Part shown: one piece after another, positions 44,049-53,003 of the stretch
Position numbering within the stretch: position 1 is the first letter of the stretch
Layout of the letters: each line of letters starts with the position of its first letter
NCBI RefSeq assembly: GCF_041380235.1
Contig: NZ_JBGIYY010000001.1
Span: forward strand, 124,001-188,000
DNA: 64,000 nucleotides
Direction: 5' to 3'
Source: Glaciecola sp041380235
GTDB lineage: Bacteria > Pseudomonadota > Gammaproteobacteria > Enterobacterales > Alteromonadaceae
The notes under the pieces: generated by a model
Told to the model about the DNA's origin: nothing
The model's input: only the letters and a program-made list of their open reading frames with translations
Database searches by the model: none
Made by a program: the position numbers and the translations under genes

Positions 44049-45212
44049 CTATTGGCGCGCCACATAGTCATTTGGCTGCACATCGCCTAAATAACTATTG
44101 TCTACAGAGCTCAAGGTGGCGGTATTATTAAACACCTGTCTGACTACCAGTGGCGTTGGGTGCAAAATAAACTGATGATATTCCTGACCAAAAGAATCAT
44201 TGATTTGCTTGACGTTGAACAAGGTTAACTGATCGCCAGTCTGCACCTTATGATTTCGACCCAAGTTAATCTGCAACTGATTGTTGGCAACTGCCAATAC
44301 CCGGCCCATGGTAGGTTCGCAGTTTGCGAGTTGCTCTAAATCGGCAATACTCTTTTGAATATTTTTAACTATATTTTGTCCATAAACGCTTTTCCAAAAC
44401 TCGCTGGAGCCAACATCAACCTTCGCTCGACTATCAAAATCCCACTGTGCTTGTGAACGATAGGTTTGTGAAAATAATTGTTCGCCGGTGGCTCCGTTTA
44501 TGAGGTTAACACTGTAATCAAAGGCTCTGGTTTGTTGAACACCTTTGTAAAAGTCAAATGCGGCAGGGCGCTGTCGTTTAACGGAAATATCGTCAATGGT
44601 GACCGTCAACACATATTGCGTATTCGTTTTACCTGCCAAAAACTTGGCTTCTTTAGATGCATCGCTTAAATGCCAATCAAATACATAGGGCTCAATATGC
44701 GAAACATTTAGCGCTGGACTGAGTTTATTGAGCAGTCCCTGAAATTTAAGCGCTACTTCTTTACCTAGTTTATGAACTTGGCCATTTGCCGCTTGTCCCT
44801 CGTAGCGGATCGGAAAATAGGTAGTCGCAATTCGCTTGGTATAGTCTGCAGCTGAGCATTGGGTGTCTTGAGCAAATATGTCAGCACGAATAGATACGGT
44901 AACCACACCGTTATGATATACCTCATCAATCAGTTCCACTGATGAAACCTCACCTGCCGCTCTTACCTCAAGCTGTTCATTCATTAGCAAGCCGTTGGTA
45001 ATTTGCTGCACGCTAGTGACTGAGGCGCCGGCAAATAGTAGTGCCTGACGAATGGCTTCTTCGGTAGCTTGTTGCCTCGCTTGCTCTCTATCACCGGCAA
45101 CAATTACCGCTTGCCCACTGGCTGAAAACCATGCACTTTGACTAAAAGTGCTGATGCAAAGCAAGCATAAAACTAGCGTTAAGCGGGTAGTGTAGGATAG
45201 TTGTTTTTGCAT
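44049..45212 (-). CDS. flgT: Flagellar basal-disk (H ring) protein FlgT
   Basis: 387 residues from ATG 45212 (GGAG 8 bases upstream; the frame opens at 45239). A Sec signal peptide ends ISTFSQSAW. The start ASGQAVIVAGDREQARQQATEEAIRQALLFAGA and the C-terminal beta domain (GRVLAVANNQLQINLGRNHKVQTGDQLTLF) match FlgT of Vibrio and relatives, which forms the H ring around the LP ring and helps anchor the stator units through MotX/MotY. It is divergent from flgP, as in Vibrio. Confidence 0.92.
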   Translation of the reverse strand: MQKQLSYTTRLTLVLCLLCISTFSQSAWFSASGQAVIVAGDREQARQQATEEAIRQALLFAGASVTSVQQITNGLLMNEQLEVRAAGEVSSVELIDEVYHNGVVTVSIRADIFAQDTQCSAADYTKRIATTYFPIRYEGQAANGQVHKLGKEVALKFQGLLNKLSPALNVSHIEPYVFDWHLSDASKEAKFLAGKTNTQYVLTVTIDDISVKRQRPAAFDFYKGVQQTRAFDYSVNLINGATGEQLFSQTYRSQAQWDFDSRAKVDVGSSEFWKSVYGQNIVKNIQKSIADLEQLANCEPTMGRVLAVANNQLQINLGRNHKVQTGDQLTLFNVKQINDSFGQEYHQFILHPTPLVVRQVFNNTATLSSVDNSYLGDVQPNDYVARQ

Positions 45213-45384
45213 TTGGTCACTCCAATCGTGCTTGGGCAAAGGTGATAAGCGAATGTTTAATCAAAATACTTAACGATTTTTGACGATGAGCCGCATTTGT
45301 AAATTATTCCTATGACTATCAATTAACATGCCAGATAAGCTAGTAATTAACGATTTAAGTGGCTAAGTGATATATCGTGCTTAA

Positions 45385-45400
45385 TGGCATACGCCTTGCT
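45385..45400 (+). promoter_or_regulatory. Sigma-54 promoter of flgP
   Basis: TGGCAT (45385-45390), 5 bases, TTGCT (45396-45400): the -24/-12 RpoN pattern with the GG and GC dinucleotides correctly spaced, 46 bases before the flgP ATG. Confidence 0.75.
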
Positions 45401-45446
45401 TTGTTAATCGTATTCAACAACCCCTTAACCAATATGAGTTAACAGT

Positions 45447-45938
45447 ATGCAATTTAAGCACCATGGGTTTACAAGACTTTCATGCCGATGCGCAGTGGTT
45501 ATTGCCTTAGGAATAGGGCTGTCAGGATGTCAGTCGATATTTTCCAAGCATGTAGAGTGGGAGACTATAGAGCCTGAACAATACCCCGTTTTAAACGCAG
45601 TTGGCTATGCACCCATTGAAGCTCAGCTTGGGTTTAACGCTTCAAACAAACGCTTGCAAGCAATGAAGGCCTCTAAACTTGATGCCTATCGAGAGCTTGC
45701 TGAGCAGGTCTATGGTCAAAAAGTGGACGGTAATCAAGCTTTAGCAAATTTAGTTTTGACAGACAACCAATTAAAAGCCTCAGTTGAAGGTGTTATCCGA
45801 GGTGCAAGAGTGGTAAAAAGCTATCCGGTAGGTGACGATACTTACGCCACCGAACTCGAACTTGATATGGCGTTGGTTTACGACTTATATTTATCGACGG
45901 CAAAACCTCGCCGGATTCGCGATGTGACATATTATTAA
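45447..45938 (+). CDS. flgP: Flagellar outer-membrane lipoprotein FlgP
   Basis: 163 residues. The signal peptide ends in the lipobox LSGC (Cys28), so it is a lipoprotein. The body is an LPP20-type domain (GYAPIEAQLG, KRLQAMKASKLDAYRELAEQVYGQKVDG, IRGARVVKSYPVGDDTYATELELDM). FlgP forms the outer-membrane basal disk that supports the motor in Vibrio and Campylobacter. It sits next to flgT, behind a sigma-54 promoter, and ends at a strong bidirectional terminator. Confidence 0.9.
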   Translation: MQFKHHGFTRLSCRCAVVIALGIGLSGCQSIFSKHVEWETIEPEQYPVLNAVGYAPIEAQLGFNASNKRLQAMKASKLDAYRELAEQVYGQKVDGNQALANLVLTDNQLKASVEGVIRGARVVKSYPVGDDTYATELELDMALVYDLYLSTAKPRRIRDVTYY

Positions 45939-46000
45939 TTATGCAGCATACATGAATAACTCCATGGGCTTAGCGTCGACCGACTTATAGGCAGGCAAAC

Positions 46001-46034
46001 AAAAAACGCATCTTAATAGATGCGTTTTTTTTGT
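46001..46034. terminator. Bidirectional terminator between flgP and flgN
   Basis: A 9-bp stem AACGCATCT / AGATGCGTT (46005-46026, loop TAAT) is flanked by an A run on the left and nine T on the right, so it works for flgP on the plus strand and for flgM-flgN on the minus strand. Confidence 0.85.
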
Positions 46035-46072
46035 GGGGTGGAGCATTGTCTAAATGGTAAATGGTATATGAC

Positions 46073-46504
46073 TTACGCGCTAATACCTTTGCCAGAGCTT
46101 TCACCTCTTGGACGTCCTGCCCGGTCATAGGTCATCGATTCTTTGGCTCTAAGCTCCATCATCATATTTCGCAAATGAACGAGCCTGAGCTGCCCATGCT
46201 CTACTGACTTGGCGTTTATAGCGGTTAAATATTTACATTCACCCAAGACCTTCTTGCAGTCGTCAAGCAATGCGTTGCAACTATCAGGTATCTCAGATTG
46301 CTCAGATACACGTTTGTGCATAATCTCTACGGCTTGATCTTGTGACTCAATATTCGCTAACAAGGCTTCTTTATCTTGAAGAAGCTGCATCAGAGTTTCA
46401 GGTTCGCGAGAGCTGATTAAATGCAGCTCTTGCTCAAGCACAACTTTTAGTTCGCATAATAGCTCAAGTTGTTTACTGATTGCATTTTCAAGACTAGTTG
46501 TCAT
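46073..46504 (-). CDS. flgN: Flagellar chaperone FlgN
   Basis: 143 residues, an all-helical acidic protein. Features are an N-terminal coiled coil (SKQLELLCELKVVLEQELHLISSREPETLMQLLQDKEALLANIESQD) and the C-terminal segment LRLVHLRNMMMELRAKESMTYDRAGRP typical of FlgN. It binds the hook-filament junction proteins FlgK and FlgL before export; both are encoded in this window. It follows flgM by 11 bases in the same operon, with GGAG 8 bases before the ATG. Confidence 0.9.
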   Translation of the reverse strand: MTTSLENAISKQLELLCELKVVLEQELHLISSREPETLMQLLQDKEALLANIESQDQAVEIMHKRVSEQSEIPDSCNALLDDCKKVLGECKYLTAINAKSVEHGQLRLVHLRNMMMELRAKESMTYDRAGRPRGESSGKGISA

Positions 46505-46515
46505 GTTATCAACTC

Positions 46516-46848
46516 CTACGCTTTAACGCCTAAGATTTGTGACTCGAGTACGGCGATTTTATTCGCAAGTACTTCTGGATTCACGCGATACTCGCCATCA
46601 TTTATAGCTTTCTTCAAGCGGTCAACCTTTTCTTGGTTGACTGGTGCTTCGCCACCCTTTTTCTGCACGTTAGCGAGCTGCTGAGCTGATTGGGTTAAAG
46701 ACACTGAATCTTGTTTGATCGGTGCTGCATTTTGCGCTGCACTCGATGTATTTGCACCGCCAGACGTTTGCGCTTGCGTTTGTTGTTGCGCAAGTTTCGC
46801 CGCGTCTAGTTGTGGCTTGTTCGCATTGTTTATGTTGTTAATTGACAT
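46516..46848 (-). CDS. flgM: Anti-sigma-28 factor FlgM
   Basis: 110 residues. The N-terminal half is low-complexity and likely disordered (KPQLDAAKLAQQQTQAQTSGGANTSS). The C-terminal half (DSVSLTQSAQQLANVQKK, VDRLKKAINDGEYRVNPEVLANKIAVLESQIL) is the FliA-binding part of FlgM. It holds sigma-28 inactive until the hook is complete, when it is exported. A sigma-28 promoter stands just upstream, the classic feedback design. Confidence 0.93.
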   Translation of the reverse strand: MSINNINNANKPQLDAAKLAQQQTQAQTSGGANTSSAAQNAAPIKQDSVSLTQSAQQLANVQKKGGEAPVNQEKVDRLKKAINDGEYRVNPEVLANKIAVLESQILGVKA

Positions 46849-46883
46849 AATATTTCACCACCATTAATTACCTATACAGTTAT

Positions 46884-46910
46884 GTATCGGCCGCACTAAG
46901 TTGTTCTTTA
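46884..46910 (-). promoter_or_regulatory. Sigma-28 (FliA) promoter of flgM-flgN
   Basis: The minus strand reads TAAAGAAC, 11 bases, GCCGATAC: close to TAAAGTTT-N11-GCCGATAA, 36 bases before the flgM ATG. Confidence 0.8.
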
Positions 46911-46919
46911 GTGCTAACT

Positions 46920-46937
46920 GTGACATTTTATTGTCAC
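46920..46937. promoter_or_regulatory. Palindrome GTGACA-N6-TGTCAC upstream of flgM
   Basis: A perfect 6-bp inverted repeat with a 6-base AT spacer lies just upstream of the flgM -35. A dimeric regulator could bind here. The arm spacing does not fit CRP (TGTGA-N6-TCACA). The protein is unknown. Confidence 0.5.
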
Positions 46938-47138
46938 TTTGACTGATCATAGCATTTTATTGACATTTTGAAAGTCGACTGTCCTGACTAACAAAATAAC
47001 CTAAGTTGTTTACATCCTGTAAATACGTGGCTTAGGCCTAAGTTGTACTGTACTAATTCGTGCTTAACGTCTTGTGTTTCTATGGCGTTGAGCAGCGTCT
47101 ATGCATAACTTAGCAACTCTTATACCAAGTTATGTATT

Positions 47139-47846
47139 CTAAATCTTAATCGTGACTTCTTCAGTACCCGCGACGGTGGCAAATACCATTTTGTCAGATG
47201 ACATGTTTCGCACCTGAATGGTCTCACCTAGTGTCCCGTCCTCTTCTGCAATACCATATACTTGTATGCTAAGGCCGCCGGCGACTGCGCTTATAGTGAC
47301 CCTATCACCCTTACAAACGAAGCATAACATCGCCGAACTCAATACGGTGCCTGGTCTTAAACGTCGTTTTACGCGTGCACCGTTGATATCTTTTATGGTA
47401 CTAAAAGTGCTGCCTCGAATTTTGCTTTTGTCTATATCGGCAATTTCTATATTTCTTGAGCTAAGCAATGCCCCTGGGCTCAATGTATCGGTGGTAATCA
47501 CAACTTGTTGAAGACTCTGAATAGACACATTGGTAAACACGAACCATTGTAGGCTAGGGCAACTAACTTTCACCGATACGTTTGACAGTCTTGAGTCAAA
47601 ATTAGGGCTCTCAAAATCAAAGCCTTCTGGGCAATTAGGCACTGCAATTCTAGGGTCGATTTCTCTGACCTTAATATCGGTATTACCGGTGTTTGATTCA
47701 AACAACGAGTATCTAACGAAGTCTTCAGTCTGAGATTGGATCGTAGCGTGAGGACTCGTTTGTGCAACGGCTGCCAAACTGACAAAAAATAAAGCAAAGA
47801 CTATGCTAAAAATGGTCGATACATAAATATGTTTCTTGTAATGCAT
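47139..47846 (-). CDS. flgA: Flagellar P-ring assembly chaperone FlgA
   Basis: 235 residues from ATG 47846 (AGGA 8 bases upstream; an ATG at 47855 has its Shine-Dalgarno too close). A signal peptide (FSIVFALFFVSLAAVAQ) directs it to the periplasm, where FlgA helps FlgI form the P ring. SAF-type features are visible: GALLSSRNIEIADIDKSK, RRLRPGTVLSSAMLC, KGDRVTISAVAGGLSIQVYGIAEEDG and the closing TVAGTEEVTIKI. It is in the same direction as flgM-flgN, 290 bases upstream, and divergent from cheV. Confidence 0.92.
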   Translation of the reverse strand: MHYKKHIYVSTIFSIVFALFFVSLAAVAQTSPHATIQSQTEDFVRYSLFESNTGNTDIKVREIDPRIAVPNCPEGFDFESPNFDSRLSNVSVKVSCPSLQWFVFTNVSIQSLQQVVITTDTLSPGALLSSRNIEIADIDKSKIRGSTFSTIKDINGARVKRRLRPGTVLSSAMLCFVCKGDRVTISAVAGGLSIQVYGIAEEDGTLGETIQVRNMSSDKMVFATVAGTEEVTIKI

Positions 47847-47989
47847 GTGTGACATCCTGATTTACGTTTAGCTCTTTGCTCTATAAACGACTGCCATTAT
47901 TTTGTCGGATGCAGAGCCAGAAGCGGCGTTTAGCTATTAATACACATCCATACGCAACTATCGTGCCGAACCTTTATTTGGGAGATTCC

Positions 47990-48928
47990 ATGTCAGGTAT
48001 TTTAGATTCTGTTAATCAACGCACGCAGTTGGTTGGTCAAAACCGTTTAGAGCTACTTTTGTTTAGATTGAATTCAAAACAGCGATTTGGCATTAACGTG
48101 TTTAAAGTTCGAGAGGTTTTGCAATGTCCGCCGCTAACCTCTATTCCAAAACTCAACGCTTTAGTTAGAGGGGTTGCGCACATTCGCGGTCAGACAATTT
48201 CAGTGATTGATTTATCAATGGCCACTGGAGGCTCGCCTATCGAGGATGTAAGCAAGGGCTTTATTATCATTGCTGAGTATAATCGCTCGGTGCAAGGGTT
48301 TTTGGTGGGTTCAGTTGAACGCATCATAAATACCAATTGGGATGCAATTATGCCGCCGCCAAAAGGCACTGGCAAAGCAAGCTATTTAACCGCGGTCACC
48401 GAAGTTGAAAATGAACTCATTGAAATTTTAGACGTTGAAAAAATCTTACATGAAATTTCTCCTCTTTCATCTGACGTATCACGAGAAATTGCTGACAATG
48501 TTGATGTTTCCAAAAGCGACGGCAAAATTATATTTATTGCTGATGACTCTTCAGTTGCGCTTAATCAAGTGAAGAAATCTTTAAAGACGCTAGGCTTAGA
48601 AATTGAAACCGCGAAAAATGGCTTAGAGGCCCTAAACCGACTTAAAGCCATCGCAGCTGAAACCGGGGATGTTACCGATAAGGTTGGTGTATTAGTTTCC
48701 GATATCGAAATGCCTGAAATGGATGGGTATACCCTGACGGCTGAGATTAAAGGTGCACCGGAATTATCGAGGTTACATGTTATCTTGCATACCTCTTTAA
48801 GCGGCGTATTTAATCAAGCCATGGTCTCTAAGGTTGGAGCGGATGACTTTATCGCTAAGTTTCATCCAGACGAACTAGCCACTGCAGTGCAAAAATGGTT
48901 ACAAACTGACTTGAAGAGTAAAGTTTAG
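47990..48928 (+). CDS. cheV: Chemotaxis coupling protein CheV (CheW-receiver fusion)
   Basis: 312 residues from ATG 47990, chosen for GGGAGA 5 bases upstream and because the protein then opens MSGILDSVNQRTQLVGQNRLELLLF as in other CheV; the frame opens at 47876. About residues 25-165 are a CheW-like domain that links receptors to CheA (VREVLQCPPLTSIPKLNALVRGVAHIRG). About 180-305 are a response-regulator receiver with the acidic pocket (FIADDSS) and the phosphorylated Asp in VLVSDIEMPEMDGYTL. It directly precedes cheR. Confidence 0.95.
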   Translation: MSGILDSVNQRTQLVGQNRLELLLFRLNSKQRFGINVFKVREVLQCPPLTSIPKLNALVRGVAHIRGQTISVIDLSMATGGSPIEDVSKGFIIIAEYNRSVQGFLVGSVERIINTNWDAIMPPPKGTGKASYLTAVTEVENELIEILDVEKILHEISPLSSDVSREIADNVDVSKSDGKIIFIADDSSVALNQVKKSLKTLGLEIETAKNGLEALNRLKAIAAETGDVTDKVGVLVSDIEMPEMDGYTLTAEIKGAPELSRLHVILHTSLSGVFNQAMVSKVGADDFIAKFHPDELATAVQKWLQTDLKSKV

Positions 48929-49771
48929 GTGTCACCGGCAGCAAGAAGCGAAGTTACCCCAAACAAATATCTACAGTTTTCTACGTTTTTGGCAGAGCGA
49001 TTGGGTATCACCTTAGGCGACAACAAACAGTATTTAGTGAACAGTCGATTGTCTCTAGTCATGCGTGAATTCAATGCAGTGGATATAAACACCTTTATAG
49101 ACGACGCAATATCAGGTCAGAATTTGACCTTAACTGAACGAGCACTAGATTCAATGACGACCAACGAAACCTTTTGGTTTCGAGATGAATACCCCTATCA
49201 AATTCTGACTAATGAACTACTCGGCAAAATTGCCAATCACCGAAAAACATTACGTATTTGGAGCAGCGCCTGTTCGTATGGCCAAGAACCATATTCTATA
49301 GCCATGACCGTCCTTGAATATCAGCGCCAGCATCCAGGTGCGTTTTCTCAAGGCGTGGAAATTATGGCGACGGATATCTCCCAGCGAGTATTAAGTTTTG
49401 CAGAAAAGGGTATATATGACCAGTTGGCTATTGCCAGAGGTTTACCTGTTGACATGCAAGCCAAGTATTTTTCGGTTGTTGATACCAGTAAGTTAAGTGT
49501 AAAACCGGCTTTGCGTGCTTTGGTTAAATTTAAACAGACGAATTTAATGGACAGCTTTTATGCTATGGGTAATTTCGACGTTATTTTTTGTCGTAACGTG
49601 CTGATATATTTTGATAACGTCAATAAGGCAAAGATACTGCAAAAACTTTCCGCTTTGTTGCCAGCCCATGGCGCAATCCTGTTAGGAGCCGCAGAGTCAA
49701 TTGCCGGTGCTGAAGACACTTTGAAAATGGAAAAATGCTCTCGCGGCCTTTATTACTCTAAGCGCAGCTAA
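48929..49771 (+). CDS. cheR: Chemoreceptor glutamate methyltransferase CheR
   Basis: 280 residues. CheR uses S-adenosylmethionine to methylate receptor glutamates during adaptation. The all-alpha N-terminal domain is followed by TNETFWFRDEYPY, the SAM-binding IWSSACSYGQEPYSIAM and NFDVIFCRNVLIYFD, all family hallmarks. The GTG start follows the cheV TAG with no gap, so the two are translationally coupled. The next gene, flgB, has its own sigma-54 promoter 110 bases on. Confidence 0.95.
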   Translation: MSPAARSEVTPNKYLQFSTFLAERLGITLGDNKQYLVNSRLSLVMREFNAVDINTFIDDAISGQNLTLTERALDSMTTNETFWFRDEYPYQILTNELLGKIANHRKTLRIWSSACSYGQEPYSIAMTVLEYQRQHPGAFSQGVEIMATDISQRVLSFAEKGIYDQLAIARGLPVDMQAKYFSVVDTSKLSVKPALRALVKFKQTNLMDSFYAMGNFDVIFCRNVLIYFDNVNKAKILQKLSALLPAHGAILLGAAESIAGAEDTLKMEKCSRGLYYSKRS

Positions 49772-49816
49772 TTAATTTGTTCAATCCTCTCTAAAAAATC
49801 CCAATCTTTTTCTATT

Positions 49817-49832
49817 TGGCATAGCAATTGCT
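49817..49832 (+). promoter_or_regulatory. Sigma-54 promoter of the flgB operon
   Basis: TGGCAT (49817-49822), 5 bases, TTGCT (49828-49832), preceded by TT: a good -24/-12 element, 49 bases before flgB. Confidence 0.8.
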
Positions 49833-49881
49833 CATCTGTGAACATTCAAGATAATTAACGCAATCGTTCAGGTATTTGTTT

Positions 49882-50301
49882 ATGGCCATTAACTTAGACC
49901 GCTTAGCAGGCTTTCACCACAATGCACTTAAAGTTCGTGCAGATAAGATGGAAGTGATCGCTGGAAACTTAGCAAACGCAAACACACCAGGTTACAAGGC
50001 TCGTGATATTGATTTTCAAAGCGCTATGAACAGCGCAATGCAGTCGTCACAAACCACTCAAGCTGGTCCATCAAGCATGGTGAGAACCAACGATAAACAT
50101 ATCGCTGGCTCCTCGGCGCCAAGGTTTGACGTGCAGTTTCGGATGCCAGATCAGCCTGATACTGGTGATGGCAATACGGTTGACGTGCAGGTTGAGCGAA
50201 ACGCTTTTCTAGAAAACGGCATGCGTTATGAGGCAAGTTTAATGTTACTAAACGGCAAGTTTAGCGGAATGAAAAAAGCACTTAGCAGTGGAGGTCAATA
50301 A
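49882..50301 (+). CDS. flgB: Flagellar proximal rod protein FlgB
   Basis: 139 residues from ATG 49882 (a TTG at 49876 is in frame but not needed). It opens MAINLDRLAGFHHNALKVRADKMEVIAGNLANANTPGYKARDIDF, the rod/hook signature of FlgB, the proximal rod subunit nearest the MS ring. The C-terminus NGMRYEASLMLLNGKFSGMKKAL is the matching helix. It is the first gene of the flgBCDE operon, and its stop overlaps the flgC start by one base. Confidence 0.95.
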   Translation: MAINLDRLAGFHHNALKVRADKMEVIAGNLANANTPGYKARDIDFQSAMNSAMQSSQTTQAGPSSMVRTNDKHIAGSSAPRFDVQFRMPDQPDTGDGNTVDVQVERNAFLENGMRYEASLMLLNGKFSGMKKALSSGGQ

Positions 50302-50723
50302 TGAGTTTATTTAATGTAATGGATATATCTAGCACCGGCATGGCGGCAGAAAATGTCCGCTTGAACACCACTGCTAGTAATATTGCCAACGCTAACAGCG
50401 TGAGCAGCAGCTATGAAGATACTTACCGAGCCCGTCACCCTGTGTTTGCAGCGGCGATGGACAAGGCCACAGAGAACCAAGCTAAAGGCGTCGGGGTTGA
50501 AGTCAAAGGTATTGTTGAAAGCAACAAACCACTGCAAATCGAATATGCCCCGGGTAACCCAATGGCAGACGAAAATGGATACATATACAAATCGAACGTC
50601 AATATCGTGGAAGAAATGGCAAATATGATGTCTGCTTCTAAGGCCTACGAGACCAACGTTCAAGTAGCGGATACTACCAAGCGTATATTTCGTAGAGTAT
50701 TGCAATTAGGTCAAGGTCAATAG
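50301..50723 (+). CDS. flgC: Flagellar proximal rod protein FlgC
   Basis: 140 residues, the normal length. The N-terminal MSLFNVMDISSTGMAAENVRLNTTASNIANANSV and the C-terminal NIVEEMANMMSASKAYETNVQVADTTKRIFRRVLQLGQ are the two halves of the rod-family coiled coil. It is translationally coupled to flgB (TAATG overlap). Confidence 0.95.
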   Translation: MSLFNVMDISSTGMAAENVRLNTTASNIANANSVSSSYEDTYRARHPVFAAAMDKATENQAKGVGVEVKGIVESNKPLQIEYAPGNPMADENGYIYKSNVNIVEEMANMMSASKAYETNVQVADTTKRIFRRVLQLGQGQ

Positions 50724-50754
50724 TCAGCATAGCTGTCATTAAGAGGATATTTTC

Positions 50755-51444
50755 ATGAACTTATTAGAGCAACAAGGCCTGAATCGCGACCTGTATTGGA
50801 ATACGGATAAGCAAGTCAAGATTGCGCAAAACGATGATCAAACGCTTAAGCAAGAAGACTTTTTCGCGCTGCTTACTGAGCAGTTGGCGAATCAGGATCC
50901 AACTAAGCCAGTTAACAACGACCAGATGGTGGCGCAGATGACATCATTCACTACCGCTGACGGTATCTCTCAGCTTAATGAGCAATTCAGCAGCTTTGCT
51001 GCTTCGATGACCTCCAACCAGGCTTTGCAGGCATCTAGTTTAATTGGTCAACAAGTTTTGGTTACCGGCAACATTGGCTTTAAAGATGGTGCTGATGGCT
51101 CAATCAGCGGTGTCATTGTTAATGAGCAAACCACCCAGAATACTGAAATTAATATCTACAATACTGCAGGCGAGGTGGTTCGCACAATGCAGATCGGTAC
51201 GCAACCAGCAGGCAATATTGAATTTAATTGGGATGGCACTGACAACAACGGCAACAGTTTGCCATCAGGTGACTATGCGGTGCAGGTTCAAGGTGATATT
51301 TTTGGTGAGGTACAAGCGTTGCCTACCGCAATCAATCGACACGTCGACAGCGTCAGTTTATCTGGCTCAGGTCAAGGTGTTGTTCTTAATTTAGATGGTG
51401 ATGTCAGTATCAAGTTAGATGACGTCATACAAATTGGTAAATAA
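50755..51444 (+). CDS. flgD: Flagellar hook cap protein FlgD
   Basis: 229 residues. FlgD forms the temporary cap under which hook subunits assemble. The conserved N-terminal LKQEDFFALLTEQLANQDPTKPVNNDQMVAQMTSFTTADGISQLNEQF is intact, followed by the Ig-like FLG region with NTAGEVVRTMQIGTQPAGNIEFNWDGTDNNGNSLPSGDYAVQVQG. It has AGAGG about 11 bases before the ATG and lies in the flgBCDE operon. Confidence 0.95.
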   Translation: MNLLEQQGLNRDLYWNTDKQVKIAQNDDQTLKQEDFFALLTEQLANQDPTKPVNNDQMVAQMTSFTTADGISQLNEQFSSFAASMTSNQALQASSLIGQQVLVTGNIGFKDGADGSISGVIVNEQTTQNTEINIYNTAGEVVRTMQIGTQPAGNIEFNWDGTDNNGNSLPSGDYAVQVQGDIFGEVQALPTAINRHVDSVSLSGSGQGVVLNLDGDVSIKLDDVIQIGK

Positions 51445-51457
51445 TAGGGGAATTTAG

Positions 51458-52843
51458 ATGTCTTTTAATATCGCACTAAGTGGTGTATCCGCTTCTCAAA
51501 AAGATTTAGATACTACGGCTAACAATATTGCAAACGTTAACACGGTAGGTTTTAAAGAGTCACGCGCGGAATTTGGTGATGTGTATGCTTCGTCTCTTTT
51601 GGCCTCAGGTAAAACCAAAGTCGGTGACGGTGCTTTGACTCAAGAAGTATCCCAGCAATTTTCTCAAGGTAGTTTGAGCTTTACCAATAACTCATTGGAT
51701 TTAGCTATCACCGGCAATGGTTTTTTTGCTACGGTTCCTGAAATTACCTCACGCGACTTTTCGTTTACTCGTGCAGGTCAATTTAAACTAGACAGCAATA
51801 ATTTCGTGGTAAATTCAGCGGGCGACAATTTACTTGGTTTCCCGGTTAACCCAGACGGTACATCGGCGTCGGTTGCCTTGAGTACGACGGTGCCAGTGCG
51901 AATCCCTGACTCATCGGGCTCACCGCAAAAGACCTCTGAAGTTGATTTACGATTTAACTTGCCTGCAGGTGACCAAGTTAGAGATCCCGCCGCTTTTGAT
52001 CCAACAGACCCTTTAACCTATAGCGCGGCGACGTCGGTTACTATTTATGATTCATTGGGCGATAGCCATGTCATGACCTACTACTTTATGAAGGACAACG
52101 ATCCAGCTGCGGTAAATGAGTGGTATGTTGCGGCAGCGGTAGACGACCAATTGGTGGATATAACCAATTCGGATGGCTCCGATGCAGACCCAGCTAGCGC
52201 TGTTAATACTATGGGCACCGCTACGGGTAATGCTGTTGCAGCAGCGAAATTAAGATTTAGTGATGGTGGCGATTTCATTGGCATAGAGTCTGCTGATGGT
52301 CTACCGCAGCCAGATCGAAAAATTATGACCGAGGCGCTTGGGGGCCTAATTCTTTCGAATGGCTCAGATGCAACCCAACAAATCGGCATCGATTTCAATT
52401 TAGACCCCCTCGGTGCTAATCCAAACGAACCGACTCAGTTTGCTTCTGCCTTTGAAGTTACTTCCTTAGAGCAAGATGGTTTGCCTGTTGGTCGACTAAC
52501 GGGCATCGATATTGGACCCGACGGTTTAGTGCGAGCCACATTTTCGAACGGAACCTCTGAACCCATTGTCCGCGTAGCCTTGGTAAGATTCTCAAATGAA
52601 CAAGGTCTAACGCAGCAGTCGGGTACAGCTTGGAAAGAAAGTATACTTTCTGGTGAGGCGTTGGCAGGTGAGGCAACTACCGGTACCTTCGGTGACATCA
52701 ACTCCTCTGCGCTAGAGCAGGCGAACGTGAACTTAACCACTGAATTAATCGATATGATCATCGCGCAAAGAAACTTCCAAGCAAACTCAAGAGCCCTTGA
52801 AGTCAATAACCAGTTAAACCAGACTATCCTTAACATTCGATAA
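51458..52843 (+). CDS. flgE: Flagellar hook protein FlgE
   Basis: 461 residues. It opens MSFNIALSGVSASQKDLDTTANNIANVNTVGFKESRAEFGDVYA and closes with NLTTELIDMIIAQRNFQANSRALEVNNQLNQTILNIR, the paired helices of the hook subunit. The central region is the variable FlgE D1/D2 part. It is the last gene of the flgBCDE set; a separate sigma-54 promoter precedes flgF 100 bases later. Confidence 0.95.
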   Translation: MSFNIALSGVSASQKDLDTTANNIANVNTVGFKESRAEFGDVYASSLLASGKTKVGDGALTQEVSQQFSQGSLSFTNNSLDLAITGNGFFATVPEITSRDFSFTRAGQFKLDSNNFVVNSAGDNLLGFPVNPDGTSASVALSTTVPVRIPDSSGSPQKTSEVDLRFNLPAGDQVRDPAAFDPTDPLTYSAATSVTIYDSLGDSHVMTYYFMKDNDPAAVNEWYVAAAVDDQLVDITNSDGSDADPASAVNTMGTATGNAVAAAKLRFSDGGDFIGIESADGLPQPDRKIMTEALGGLILSNGSDATQQIGIDFNLDPLGANPNEPTQFASAFEVTSLEQDGLPVGRLTGIDIGPDGLVRATFSNGTSEPIVRVALVRFSNEQGLTQQSGTAWKESILSGEALAGEATTGTFGDINSSALEQANVNLTTELIDMIIAQRNFQANSRALEVNNQLNQTILNIR

Positions 52844-52943
52844 TCTAAAGCGGTGAAAGCCCTCAAGGCTTTCGCCGCTGCTTCCCCCTTTATTACTTAT
52901 TTTTTCTATTCATTGTATAGCTTCCAAATTTCATTAAACGGAT

Positions 52944-52959
52944 TGGCATTTTAATTGCT
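52944..52959 (+). promoter_or_regulatory. Sigma-54 promoter of the flgF operon
   Basis: TGGCAT (52944-52949), 5 bases, TTGCT (52955-52959): the same hexamer and pentamer as before flgB and flgP, 44 bases before the flgF ATG. Confidence 0.8.
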
Positions 52960-53003
52960 TAGTCTTACATATCGTCAATATTTGACATGTGAAGGCAAGT
53001 TAT

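Noticed and set aside
45318..45333. Minus-strand TGGCAT-N5-TTGAT as a sigma-54 promoter for flgT.
   Set aside because: The essential GC of the -12 element is GA here; kept only as a weak possibility.
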